Of a stretch of DNA of 64,000 bases, positions 34,431 to 43,139 are shown one piece after another. The notes below the pieces were generated by a model. It saw nothing but the letters and a program-made list of their open reading frames with translations, did no database searches and had not been told where the DNA came from. Numbering within the stretch: the first letter of the stretch is position 1; every line of letters starts with the position of its first letter. The translations under genes and the position numbers were made by a program. This stretch comes from Pigmentiphaga sp. H8 (GTDB taxonomy: Bacteria > Pseudomonadota > Gammaproteobacteria > Burkholderiales > Burkholderiaceae_B). The stretch spans positions 4,464,001 through 4,528,000 of the forward strand of contig NZ_CP033966.1 in assembly GCF_003854895.1 (NCBI RefSeq). Direction: 5' to 3'.

Positions 34431-35300
34431 TCAGGCCGCATGCACCCGTTGCAGAAATACCCGCATCAGCGCGGCCACTTCATCCAGATGCGTTTCCAGC
34501 AACCAATGGCCGCCGTCCAGCAGGTGGAGTTCGGCATCCGGCAAGTCGCGCAGATAGGCACGGGCGGAGGCTTCAGGCATGTAGTGATCCTGTGGCCCCC
34601 AGACAATCAATGTGGGCGGCTGGTGGTCCGCCAGGTATTGCCGGTGCTGTGCAAACCACGATCGGTTCTGTTTCAGGCCGGCGATCAGATCGATGGCTAC
34701 CTCCTTGCGGCGCGGCGTCATCAGGGACCAGTGCAGTTTCCATAAGTCCGGGGAAATCCGCTCCGCGATGTCCGGCCGGACATGATTCAGGAACTCATCC
34801 TGAAAACTCGCTTCGGTGATGCTGCTGCCGATGGCCCGGCGCATGTCGGCTGGCGGCAGCGTCCAGGTGGCTTCGATGTCCGCGTATTTGGGGCCCAAGG
34901 CGTCTTCGTAGGGAACGTCGCCATTCTGGATGATCAGCGCCGTCACCCGATGGGGTGCCCGGATCGCCAGCCGCGCCCCGATCGGCGAACCGAAATCGTG
35001 CAGATAGAGCGCAAAACGGTCCAGGCCAAGGGCCAGGACGAAGCGCTCCAGGAAGGCCGCATAGCCATCGAAGCTGTAATCGAAATCGTCTGGCGTGGCG
35101 CTGTAGCCTGCGCCGGGATAATCGGGCGCGACCAGCCGCCAACGATCCGCCAGCCGGGGCATCAGATTGCGGAATTCGTAGGAAGAACAGGGGTAGCCAT
35201 GCGGCAGCAGGATGGCCGGCGCGTCCGGCGGGCCCGCCACGCGGTAGAAGGTATCGATATTGTCGACGCGGATGCGGCGATGCTGGACAGGCTCGACCAT
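34431..35300 (-). CDS. Alpha/beta-hydrolase, epoxide hydrolase/dehalogenase type
   Basis: 289 residues. Motifs: HGYP at residues 34-37 (oxyanion), nucleophile D102 in YLHDFGSPIG, the cap region, VWGPQDHYMPE with the acid, and His in GGHWLLETH. An Asp nucleophile places it with epoxide hydrolases and haloalkane or haloacid dehalogenases rather than esterases. It lies 106 bp downstream of the opine-dehydrogenase-like gene on the same strand and may belong to the hydantoinase operon. Confidence 0.87.
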   Translation of the reverse strand: MVEPVQHRRIRVDNIDTFYRVAGPPDAPAILLPHGYPCSSYEFRNLMPRLADRWRLVAPDYPGAGYSATPDDFDYSFDGYAAFLERFVLALGLDRFALYLHDFGSPIGARLAIRAPHRVTALIIQNGDVPYEDALGPKYADIEATWTLPPADMRRAIGSSITEASFQDEFLNHVRPDIAERISPDLWKLHWSLMTPRRKEVAIDLIAGLKQNRSWFAQHRQYLADHQPPTLIVWGPQDHYMPEASARAYLRDLPDAELHLLDGGHWLLETHLDEVAALMRVFLQRVHAA

Positions 35301-35406
35301 GCGAGGCTCCTCAGACGGCAGGGCAACGGGTATGTGCTGGGTGGCTGTCGCTCGTCAGCAATCGCGGTGCCCGCGTGGTAGTCCCATGCCTGGCTGATGC
35401 GCTCCG

Positions 35407-36468
35407 TCACGCGAAGCGCCGCGCCAGGGATTCCGCCGTTTCCGTCTCCAGCCGAAGTCCCGCCAGGATCGGATTCATTCGCGCGTATGGCTTGTCCAAG
35501 CCGCAACTCAGCAGCGCGATGGCCATATCCAGATTGGGCGTCGCTGCGCCAACGCGTGCACCGATCCGTTGAAGCACCACCAACCCATAGGGAACATCTT
35601 CTTCGATGTAGCGGTGACGGGTGCTCTCAGGCCCTGGAGCCCCGAGTCCTGCTGCTTCGATGGCTTGGGCAAGCGCCGCCAGGTCCCTGCCCTCCACCGC
35701 ATAGGACAAGCGATAGTGATCGTCCAGGGAACGAAGGGAGATCCCCAAGCGGCGCCCTATTTCCAGCCGTTCGGCATCTATCGCCTCGGCAATGCGCGCT
35801 CCGGCGCGTGAAAAATTGGCGAACAGACGCCACGGCTCGCCGTTCTCGATGCGCGTCAGGTTCGGGATAACCTGGCCCGCATGGGCTATGGGGTTGATAT
35901 TGGCCAGCAATGTGGCCAGATGCGCTGGCGAAGATTCGAAGCGATCACCGAACAGCGCCGCGCAGCGGCCCGTCAGAACCTCGATGCGAGTAGAAGGTAG
36001 CGCGCTCACCCCCAGACGCGGCCGCACCGTGGCGATACGGGCATGCAAAGGCGCCACGCGATTGGCGGTGCCGAGGGTCGTCCCCCAAGCCACCAGATCC
36101 GGAGCGGCGCCTTTCCAATCCACGGAATCCCGCAACCAGAATTGCACCAGCGAAAGCGCACCGCTAAGAATCACCGTCTGCTTCCCGTGCAGGAACGGCG
36201 CGGCCATGCCTAGCACGTCGGCATAGGCGGTGGCAGGCAAAGCCACCAGAATGTGGCTCCATGCGGCGAGCGATTCCGGCCCGGAAATGTTCTCGACCTC
36301 CACGCTCGACTCCAGCCTGCCAGAGCAACGCAAGGTCAGCCGCTTGCCCTCCACCGCAGTACGTGGAGACCACACGCCAACGCGATGCCCCGCGGAAGCC
36401 GCCAGCGTTGCCGAGAGAATACCGATGGGACCCGTGCCGATGACGGCCAAATCCAGGGAGTCGGTCAT
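35407..36468 (-). CDS. NAD(P)-dependent opine/ketopantoate-reductase-like dehydrogenase
   Basis: 353 residues. The Rossmann fold begins with AVIGTGPIGILSATLAASAG. A second domain begins at about residue 175 and carries ANINPIAHAGQVIPNLTRIE, typical of the NAD/NADP octopine/nopaline dehydrogenase family. Such enzymes reductively couple a keto acid with an amino acid or oxidise the product. It overlaps the end of hyuB by 4 bp, so it works with the hydantoinase-type enzyme, maybe on the amino acid released. Confidence 0.82.
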   Translation of the reverse strand: MTDSLDLAVIGTGPIGILSATLAASAGHRVGVWSPRTAVEGKRLTLRCSGRLESSVEVENISGPESLAAWSHILVALPATAYADVLGMAAPFLHGKQTVILSGALSLVQFWLRDSVDWKGAAPDLVAWGTTLGTANRVAPLHARIATVRPRLGVSALPSTRIEVLTGRCAALFGDRFESSPAHLATLLANINPIAHAGQVIPNLTRIENGEPWRLFANFSRAGARIAEAIDAERLEIGRRLGISLRSLDDHYRLSYAVEGRDLAALAQAIEAAGLGAPGPESTRHRYIEEDVPYGLVVLQRIGARVGAATPNLDMAIALLSCGLDKPYARMNPILAGLRLETETAESLARRFA

Positions 36469-38132
36469 TCAGCGGATTCCTTCAGGGAGGTATAGCCGCA
36501 GCTTGCATCATGCGCCTTGAGCGCGGCGGGGCGGTCTTCAGGTGGGCCAAAGCCCCCTCCGCCGGCCGACTCATGAAAGATCCGGTCACCCGGCAGAATC
36601 GACACGGTGCCGGACAGCGCCTGCAACGTCAGATCGTGGCCCCCCCGCACGATACGGACGGCGTTGGACTGCCCTGGCCTGCCACCCGCCAGACCGGGGG
36701 GAGGCACCATCACGCCGTCGCCAGTTGGCGTCAGGCGGCCCGGCTCCATGCCCTCGTAGCGGAAGATATAGGTAGCCCCCAGGCCTCCGCGATACATCCC
36801 CTCGCCGCCCGAATCCGGACGCAGCGCGTACTGTTCGATATGCAGGGGAAAGACCGACTCCGTCCTCTCCACGCTGGGCGAAGGCGTGCCCCCCGGGCTT
36901 TGCACGACACCCAGGTTGGACCAACCGTCGCCCGAGGCATGCGCACCGGCGGCCCCCCGGTTGGCGAAGTGGTGCCACACCACACTGCGCCCGCTCCTGT
37001 CGTGGCAGGCGATCGCCACGCGAAAGCGCCGCGCGAAGCCTGCGATGACCTGATGGGGCACGATCCTGGAGAGCGCATCCAGGACCGCCTCGATGATCGG
37101 CGCCGCGGTAAGGGTGGTACAAGCGGTGACCGGCGCCGGCGCGACCGGATCCACCAGGCTGCCTGGCCGGGTAAGAAGCCGTATGGGACGCATCGCGCCG
37201 CCGCTCTGCCGCCCCTCGCCCGCGCAGACATATGCGAAAGCAGCGTTGACCGCCGCGGTAGTGTTGGCCAGCGGCGAGTTCACGAATCGCACGACCTGAT
37301 CGGAGCTGCCTCGCAGATCCACCGTCGCTTCGTTGCCCTCCACCTCGATCCGGACGTGAATGCGCGGCGCTGCACCGCCGGGTTCGATCGGGTCAAGCCA
37401 GCTTTCGCCTTCCTGTATTCCATCGGGCCACGCGCTGATGGTGGCTCGCATCGCCACCTCCCCCGCCGCCAGGATCGCTTTGCCGCATACGGCCAGGCAA
37501 GGTGCCCCGTAATGATCGGCCAGCGCGCGCAGCCGTGTGGCGCCCGCCTGGACGGACGCGAGCTGGGCCAGGAGATCGCCACGCATGTCCGCCGGCGTGC
37601 GGGAATTCAGGCAAAGCAGATCGAGCAACTCCTCGTCCAGAAACCCGGCCCGCACCAGACGGACGGGCGGCACCCGCAAGCCCTCGTGCCAGATCTCCGT
37701 GGCATGAGGGCTGTAGCCGCCAGGCGAGATACCGCCGATATCGCCTTGGTGAGCACGGTTGACCACCCAGAATGCGACTCGCCCTTCTATCACCACGGGC
37801 AGGCACAGCGTCATGTCCGGCAAGTGGCTTCCGCCGTGGTAAGGGTCATTGAGCAGCACGACGTCACCGTTGGCGAGCTGATCGCCGAACCGCTCGCGCG
37901 CGGCCATCAACGCGAACCGCAACGCGCCCAGATGGATGGGCAGGCGCTCCGCCTGGGTCAACAGCTCCCCATCCGCATCGAAGATCGAAGCCGAGAAGTC
38001 GCGCGACTGATTCAGGATCGGAGAAAAGGCCGTACGCGCCATCACCTCGACGGTTTCGTCCACGATCGCAGCGAGGCGGGCTCGCACGACCGCCAATGTC
38101 ACGGGGTCCACCGGTTGCACGGCCATCGTCAC
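36465..38132 (-). CDS. hyuB: Hydantoinase B/oxoprolinase family protein
   Basis: 555 residues. Characteristic segments: VDETVEVMARTAFSPILNQS, RDFSASIFDADGEL, GDVVLLNDPYHGGSHLPDMT and NRAHQGDIGGISPG, the typical start of HyuB/acetone carboxylase alpha-like subunits. With HyuA it carries out ATP-dependent ring opening of hydantoins or 5-oxoproline. It overlaps hyuA by 4 bp (ATGA) and the dehydrogenase gene by 4 bp, so all three are translationally coupled. The actual substrate is not known. Confidence 0.9.
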   Translation of the reverse strand: MTMAVQPVDPVTLAVVRARLAAIVDETVEVMARTAFSPILNQSRDFSASIFDADGELLTQAERLPIHLGALRFALMAARERFGDQLANGDVVLLNDPYHGGSHLPDMTLCLPVVIEGRVAFWVVNRAHQGDIGGISPGGYSPHATEIWHEGLRVPPVRLVRAGFLDEELLDLLCLNSRTPADMRGDLLAQLASVQAGATRLRALADHYGAPCLAVCGKAILAAGEVAMRATISAWPDGIQEGESWLDPIEPGGAAPRIHVRIEVEGNEATVDLRGSSDQVVRFVNSPLANTTAAVNAAFAYVCAGEGRQSGGAMRPIRLLTRPGSLVDPVAPAPVTACTTLTAAPIIEAVLDALSRIVPHQVIAGFARRFRVAIACHDRSGRSVVWHHFANRGAAGAHASGDGWSNLGVVQSPGGTPSPSVERTESVFPLHIEQYALRPDSGGEGMYRGGLGATYIFRYEGMEPGRLTPTGDGVMVPPPGLAGGRPGQSNAVRIVRGGHDLTLQALSGTVSILPGDRIFHESAGGGGFGPPEDRPAALKAHDASCGYTSLKESAE

Positions 38133-40207
38133 TTCTCCACCGAGAGGATGAGCAAGCCCTGCTCTCCTCTGCTCAAGGTTTCACCTTCCCGCACGACCAC
38201 CACGCCGCCGCAATCGCACAGGAGGGGACCGCGCCATGAGGCGTCGTCGCCAAGCTCATCAACCGAGATGACGGGCCATTCGCGCCAGCCCCCCCCTTGG
38301 TGAACCGAGCGCGTGAGCGTCTGCCCGGACGGCTTGCGCCGCGTGCGGCCCTTATGGCGCCCCGACGCGCTGCAAGGCTGCGTCGCCACGAGCCGCAGGG
38401 CATCCAGCACGCAGGTCTCGTTGTGATGCGCATGGCCAAAAAGCATGGTGTAGCGCGCCTCGAAGCGGGCCGCCACCTCGTCCACCGCGCCGCGCTCCAG
38501 CTCATCCGAAGTGAGTGAAATGGCCACGGTGCCGGCCTGCCGTGCGTAGCGGCATTCCGCGACCCAGGCCATCTCCATCGGTTCATCGCCCCAAGCCATG
38601 GCGTGGCGGTCACGCCAGCGGTGCATCTCATCCTCCATGTCGCGCGCGAGCGCAGCCAGGCTCTCCTTCGGCAACGCGTTCATCGCCAGACCGGCGTGCC
38701 GGATCGTGTCGTATCTCGTTTCCGCATCGAGGAACCCGGCGGCGGACAACACAGACCCCGCAGCCGGTGCCACCGCCAGCGCCACGCCGGTCTCCCGCGC
38801 CACGGCGCCGAGCAGCAAACCGCCGGCACCGCCAAAACCGACCAGTGCCAGCGCGCGCGGATCGATGCCCCGGCTGACCGTTGCCGCGCGAATCCCACTG
38901 GCCACCGTGGTGGCCGCGAGAGTCAGCACGGCTTGCGCGGCCGCTTCCAGCGAAAGCCCCAGCGGCACGGCAACATCGCGCGTAACCGCCTGGATAGCCA
39001 GCTTCCTGGACAGGCTCAGACCGGAGGTCCCACCCAGGCTGCTCGTTTCGCCGGCATCGCCAGCCGGCAACAATCCGAGCACGACCGCCGCATCCGTCAG
39101 CGTCGCCCTCGCTCCGCCACGGCCGTATGCGGCGGGTCCTGGTACCGCGGCCGCGCTCTCCGGTCCTACCTGCAGCACGCCGTCCGCCCCGACCCGCGCG
39201 ATCGAACCGCCGCCCAGGCTCAGCACATGGATATCGATCGTGGGCAGCCCGATGACGTACGCATCGGTGCTGGTCACGAGCCGCTCCTGCGGCTGGCCGC
39301 CGTGAATGACCGAGATGTCGGTGGTCGTGCCGCCGACATCGAAGGCCACCACGTCACGGCCAAGTTGACGCGCAATGCTGGCGGCGGAAATGGCGCCGCC
39401 GGCCGGACCGCTGTTGACAAAATGCGCGGCCCGATCCCCCGCCGCGGTCAACGGCAGCAGGCCGCCGGAAGACTGCATCACCTGCGTGCGCACCGGGCGG
39501 CCAGCCTTGGCTTCCAACTGCTTGCCCAAGCGCTCCAGGTAGCCTTCCAGCACCGGTGCGACGCTCGCCTCGATCGCGGCCGTCGAGAAGCGGACATACT
39601 CGCCCTCCTGCGGCAGCACCCGATGCGACAGCACGATCGGCCCCATCCAGTCCGATTCCCGCAACCATTTCTCCAGCATCAGTTCATGCGCGGGGTTGCG
39701 GTGCGCATGCAACAACCCGATCACCACCGCTTCCACATCGAGGTCGAGAAGCGAGGCAATGGCGTCTCGCGCCTGCGTTTCATCGAGCGGCGTCCGGACG
39801 GAACCGTCAAATCCCATTCGCTCCATCACCTCCAGCCGGTAAGGCCGGGCCACCAGCGGCACCGGACTGGGCACCCGCAATTGGTAGCGATTGCTCCGTG
39901 TGCCGTCACGCAACTCCAGGATGTCCCGGAACCCGTGTGTGGTGAGCAAACCCACGCGCGCGGGACGCCCCTGGGCCAGCACATTGGTCGCGATCGTGGT
40001 GCCATGCACGAGCTCGCCCGCGGATGAAAGCAACTCGCGCGCATCCTGGCCAAGTTGCTCCGCCAGCGCGGCGATACCGTTCAGCACACCCTCGACCGGA
40101 TCGTCTGGAGTAGTCGGCACCTTGGCGAAAACAACACCGCCGTCCGCCTGTCGAACCGCCACATCCGTGAAAGTGCCGCCCACGTCGCAAGCAAGCCGAA
40201 ACGCCAT
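38129..40207 (-). CDS. hyuA: Hydantoinase A/oxoprolinase family protein
   Basis: 692 residues from the ATG at 40207, which has GGGGAG 6 bases upstream and begins the domain at once (MAFRLACDVGGTFTDVAVRQ); an ATG 11 codons earlier lacks a ribosome site. ASKHA-type ATP-binding motifs are visible (DVGGTFTDV; VVAFDVGGTTTDISVIHGG; ALVGFGGAGGLLLGAVA). It is the ATP-dependent partner of HyuB. A Bug gene lies 29 bp upstream, which suggests the substrate is an imported anionic cyclic compound. Confidence 0.9.
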   Translation of the reverse strand: MAFRLACDVGGTFTDVAVRQADGGVVFAKVPTTPDDPVEGVLNGIAALAEQLGQDARELLSSAGELVHGTTIATNVLAQGRPARVGLLTTHGFRDILELRDGTRSNRYQLRVPSPVPLVARPYRLEVMERMGFDGSVRTPLDETQARDAIASLLDLDVEAVVIGLLHAHRNPAHELMLEKWLRESDWMGPIVLSHRVLPQEGEYVRFSTAAIEASVAPVLEGYLERLGKQLEAKAGRPVRTQVMQSSGGLLPLTAAGDRAAHFVNSGPAGGAISAASIARQLGRDVVAFDVGGTTTDISVIHGGQPQERLVTSTDAYVIGLPTIDIHVLSLGGGSIARVGADGVLQVGPESAAAVPGPAAYGRGGARATLTDAAVVLGLLPAGDAGETSSLGGTSGLSLSRKLAIQAVTRDVAVPLGLSLEAAAQAVLTLAATTVASGIRAATVSRGIDPRALALVGFGGAGGLLLGAVARETGVALAVAPAAGSVLSAAGFLDAETRYDTIRHAGLAMNALPKESLAALARDMEDEMHRWRDRHAMAWGDEPMEMAWVAECRYARQAGTVAISLTSDELERGAVDEVAARFEARYTMLFGHAHHNETCVLDALRLVATQPCSASGRHKGRTRRKPSGQTLTRSVHQGGGWREWPVISVDELGDDASWRGPLLCDCGGVVVVREGETLSRGEQGLLILSVEK

Positions 40208-40236
40208 ACAGGACTCCCCTAGCTTTCCGCGAGTGT

Positions 40237-41220
40237 TCATTCAATCTTGATGCCGGTGCGCGCGATCACGTCGCGCCACTTGTCTGACTCCGCCTTGATG
40301 TGGCGCGCCATCTCTTCCGGCGTGCCGCCCATCCCGTCCAGGCCCAGCGCGATGAAGCGTTCTTGCAGGTCGGGCTGCTTGAGCATCTCGTTGATCGCGC
40401 GATTCAGTTTCGCGATGATGTTGGCCGGCGTACCTGCCGGCGCGAAAAGCGCGTAGACCGTCGCCGAATCGAAACCGGGATAGCCGAGTTCCGCGATAGT
40501 CGGCAAATCGGGCATGGCAGGCGAGCGGCGGCTTGAGCTCACCGCCAGGGCCCGGACCTTGCCGGCCTCGACGAGGGGCTTGGCGACGGCCACGTCGAGC
40601 GCCACCATCTGTATCTCCCCGGCAAGAAGTGCCTGCAGGGAAGGTCCGGTTCCCCGGTACGGGACGTCCAGCATGTTCAATCCGGCGGTTGTCGCCAGCA
40701 GCACCGAAGCCATGTGGCTGGTGCCGCCCTTCCCTCCTGATCCGTAGGAGTAGCGGCCGGGATGGGCACGAACGTGGGCGATGAAATCTGGCAGGTCCTT
40801 CGCGGGAACGGACGGATGGACGCTGATGATCTGGGGGTTGGCTGCCACCAGCGCCACCGGCGCGAAATCCGATATCTTGTAAGGCGTGGGGGGCAGTAAA
40901 TGCGGGGCGATTCCATAGGTGCTGTTCGTGCCCAGCAGCAGCGTATAACCATCCGGTGCCGAACGGGCGACGGCACCGAACCCGATCGTACCGGCCGCTC
41001 CGCCACGAGATTCCACGACGAACGGCTGCCCGAGCAAGGCCGCCAGGCGATCCCCGACCAACCTGGTCGTGACATCGGCGGAACCCCCCACCGGCCATGG
41101 CGAGATGAGGCGCACCGGCTTCGATGGATAGTTATCCTGTGCGAAGGCGGCACCGCTTCCCAGCAGGGTTGCAGCAACCAAGCCATGCACAAATACATGC
41201 CGGCGATTCAGCTTGCTCAT
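40237..41220 (-). CDS. Bug-type solute receptor of a tripartite tricarboxylate transporter
   Basis: 327 residues. The signal peptide ends about residue 27 (VHGLVAATLLGSGAAFA). Hallmarks: YPSKPVRLISPWPVGGSADV, ESRGGAAGTIGFG, DGYTLLLGTNSTYG, and the ligand loop GRYSYGSGGKGGTSHM. First gene of the hyuA/hyuB/dehydrogenase operon and divergent from a LysR gene. It probably delivers the substrate of the HyuAB enzyme. Confidence 0.93.
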   Translation of the reverse strand: MSKLNRRHVFVHGLVAATLLGSGAAFAQDNYPSKPVRLISPWPVGGSADVTTRLVGDRLAALLGQPFVVESRGGAAGTIGFGAVARSAPDGYTLLLGTNSTYGIAPHLLPPTPYKISDFAPVALVAANPQIISVHPSVPAKDLPDFIAHVRAHPGRYSYGSGGKGGTSHMASVLLATTAGLNMLDVPYRGTGPSLQALLAGEIQMVALDVAVAKPLVEAGKVRALAVSSSRRSPAMPDLPTIAELGYPGFDSATVYALFAPAGTPANIIAKLNRAINEMLKQPDLQERFIALGLDGMGGTPEEMARHIKAESDKWRDVIARTGIKIE

Positions 41221-41377
41221 TTTCGGCCTCCAAAGAGCCTGGCGCTTGTTAAGATCGGGTGAGTATGTGTGTCCAGCTCAGATGAAGTCCAATCGCAATG
41301 CACGATGAATCAATAGGATTTGGCGATCCTCGTTCCGGGAACGGCGCCACGAAGATCTTCCGTTGGAGTTGGCTGCC

Positions 41378-42295
41378 TTGACCCAGCGCGTCACCATCAG
41401 GCAATTGGACTGCTTCGTGGCCGTGGCGAAAGCCGGCCATTTCACCGTGGCAGCCGAGCGATTGGCTCTCGCGCAGCCGGCACTGACTGCCACCATCCAG
41501 AAACTCGAGGCAGAACTGGGCGTACGCCTGTTCAACCGGTCGGCCCGGCACGTCGAGCTGACCGAGGCCGGGCGGGACCTGCTTCCCATCGCTGAACGCC
41601 TGCTCCAGGACCTGGACCACACGGTCAGCGATATGCGCGGCTTCGCGAGCGGCAGCCGGGGCCATATCAGCGTGGTAGCGGCGCCTTCCGCATTCGAAGC
41701 GATCCTTGCGCCTGCCATCGAAGCCTTCGTGGAAAACCACCCCGCCGTGCGCATCACCATCCGCGACGCGGGCGCCGACGAAGTCCGTCGGCACGTGCGG
41801 TCACGATCGGCCGACTTCGGTTTGACAAGCCGTACCGCGGAAGACTCGAGCCTGATGTTCGAGACGCTGACACACGATCACCTCGGGCTGGTATGCGGGG
41901 CGGATCATCCTCTGGCACGACTTGGCGGGCAGTTGCATTGGGATCAACTACGCGGCTACGAACTCGTCGGCCATACGCTGGACACCAGCACGCGCCAGCA
42001 ATTGCAGAGCGTGCCGGACCTGGGCTCCATCCTGACTGAGCCGAAATACCAAGTCTCCAGCGTTACAAGCCTGCACTGGATGATCCGCAGCGGCATTCGC
42101 GCCGCCGTGGTACCCGCCCTGGTGGCCGCACTCCCCTTGTTGCGGGATCTGGCCTTTCGGCCTCTCGCGCCTCCGCTTGTTCAGCGCGACGTCGGGCTGG
42201 TCTTTCGACGCGACATGGAATTGAGTCCCGTAGCCGAGCAACTGGCTGAAGAGTGCCGGAGAGTGAGCAGGAAGCTTGCCAACGATTCAGCATGA
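41378..42295 (+). CDS. LysR family transcriptional regulator
   Basis: 305 residues from the TTG at 41378, which has GGAG 8-9 bases upstream; a TTG five codons earlier (41363) is also open. The HTH is at about residues 15-55 (GHFTVAAERLALAQPALTAT, LEAELGVRLFNRSARHVELT). A normal LysR effector domain follows (ISVVAAPSAFEAILAPAIEA). Divergent from the Bug/hyuAB operon and so its likely regulator. It is the last core gene before the composition drops. Confidence 0.9.
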   Translation: MTQRVTIRQLDCFVAVAKAGHFTVAAERLALAQPALTATIQKLEAELGVRLFNRSARHVELTEAGRDLLPIAERLLQDLDHTVSDMRGFASGSRGHISVVAAPSAFEAILAPAIEAFVENHPAVRITIRDAGADEVRRHVRSRSADFGLTSRTAEDSSLMFETLTHDHLGLVCGADHPLARLGGQLHWDQLRGYELVGHTLDTSTRQQLQSVPDLGSILTEPKYQVSSVTSLHWMIRSGIRAAVVPALVAALPLLRDLAFRPLAPPLVQRDVGLVFRRDMELSPVAEQLAEECRRVSRKLANDSA

Positions 42296-42362
42296 TGGGC
42301 CGCTGGCTCAGCGGCCTGACAGTGGCGCCAGTTCGTGGTCAACGCCTTCATTCGGATTCTAG

Positions 42363-42542
42363 ATGCGTTTCCAGCAACACCCCGCGCTCGGGGCATTCCT
42401 GGCTTTCCTCGCCCACGACATCGCGTCGCATCCCGAACGCCTGGCATCCCTGTCGGGCGACTTGCTCGCTTCCATGGAAAAGGCTGCGCGCGAGGCTGGA
42501 GATATCGACCTTGATGCACCGCTGTCCGCAGATGACGAATGA
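42363..42542 (+). pseudogene. prlF: Remnant of a PrlF-type antitoxin gene (C-terminal half)
   Basis: A 59-residue frame with the layout of the C-terminal half of PrlF antitoxins: a hydrophobic helix (LGAFLAFLAHDIASHP), then an acidic end (DIDLDAPLSADDE). The N-terminal swapped-hairpin DNA-binding half found in PrlF proteins of about 110 residues is missing; a TAG stop lies directly before the first ATG. Its stop overlaps the yhaV start as ATGA, the normal arrangement. A short independent antitoxin is an alternative. Confidence 0.6.
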
Positions 42543-42781
42543 CGGCTGAATCGAGCGTCCTCGTCACCGTCAACGGTTGGACCATCTACCTGCATCCGCT
42601 CTTTCGTGCGCAACTGGATAGTCTGCAGAAGCAGGTCGAGTCACTGAAGCGCAAGGATCCGGACGGATTCCAGCGCCGCAATGCCACGAAGCGCCTGGCT
42701 GCCATTGCACGGTTGGCTTTCGAGATCATCCCTCAAGCAGTCTCCTATTCTTCATTTAATTGTTCTATCTGGAACTCTTAA
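42539..42781 (+). pseudogene. yhaV: YhaV-type RNase toxin, truncated at the C-terminus
   Basis: 80 residues. The first 65 (VNGWTIYLHPLFRAQLDSLQ, KRKDPDGFQRRNATKRLAAI, ARLAFEIIPQ) match the N-terminal half of YhaV, a RelE-superfamily mRNA interferase of about 150 residues. After FEIIPQ (about 42738) the sequence turns into 14 unrelated residues and the catalytic C-terminal half is absent. The break lies right at the promoter of the first hipBA module, so acquisition of that module probably cut the gene. The toxin should be inactive. Confidence 0.75.
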
Positions 42782-42788
42782 CTATAAT
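42760..42788 (+). promoter_or_regulatory. Promoter of the first hipBA module with overlapping palindrome
   Basis: TTGTTC (42760-42765), a 17-bp spacer and a perfect TATAAT (42783-42788). The inverted repeat GTTC-N6-GAAC (42762-42775) overlaps the -35 box and could be the HipB-like autorepressor site. Confidence 0.6.
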
Positions 42789-42792
42789 TCAA

Positions 42793-42806
42793 GCTCCTTT
42801 GGGAGC
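42793..42806 (+). promoter_or_regulatory. Hairpin covering the hipB ribosome site
   Basis: GCTCC-TTTG-GGAGC forms a 5-bp stem whose right arm contains the GGGAG ribosome site of the first hipB gene. It could lower translation of the leader transcript. Confidence 0.35.
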
Positions 42807-42812
42807 ACTTAA

Positions 42813-43139
42813 ATGGATTCCCCCATCCCCCTATCCGTCGAACGAGCGATCCGGAAGCTCGGCGGCGACATTTCCCTGGCCCGCAGGCGACGTCATATCT
42901 CCCAGGCCTCGCTTGCCGAGCGCATGGGTGCATCCCTGTCCACCGTGCGCCGCATGGAGAAAGGCGACGTCCGCGTGCCCATCCATTTCTTCGCCCGGGC
43001 GTTGCATGTCTTCGGCGAGATCCAAGCGTTGGAGCATCTGCTAGACACACCGAACGACGAGATTGGGCTGACGCTGATGGACGAGAACTTGCCCAAACGC
43101 GTGCGCAACAAGCCCGGCAAGTCCTCGGGAGCCTTGTAA
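42813..43139 (+). CDS. hipB: HipB-like XRE antitoxin (module 1)
   Basis: 108 residues with a Cro/C1-type HTH at about residues 20-75 (LARRRRHISQASLAERMGAS, LSTVRRMEKGDVRVP). A short basic tail follows (PKRVRNKPGKSSG). It overlaps hipA by one base (TAATG), the usual hipBA layout. It should repress its own promoter and neutralise the kinase encoded downstream. Confidence 0.88.
   Translation: MDSPIPLSVERAIRKLGGDISLARRRRHISQASLAERMGASLSTVRRMEKGDVRVPIHFFARALHVFGEIQALEHLLDTPNDEIGLTLMDENLPKRVRNKPGKSSGAL

Noticed and set aside
42296..42362. N-terminal half of the PrlF antitoxin in another frame
   Set aside because: None of the three frames shows the swapped-hairpin motif, and a TAG stop directly precedes the ATG of the remaining part.
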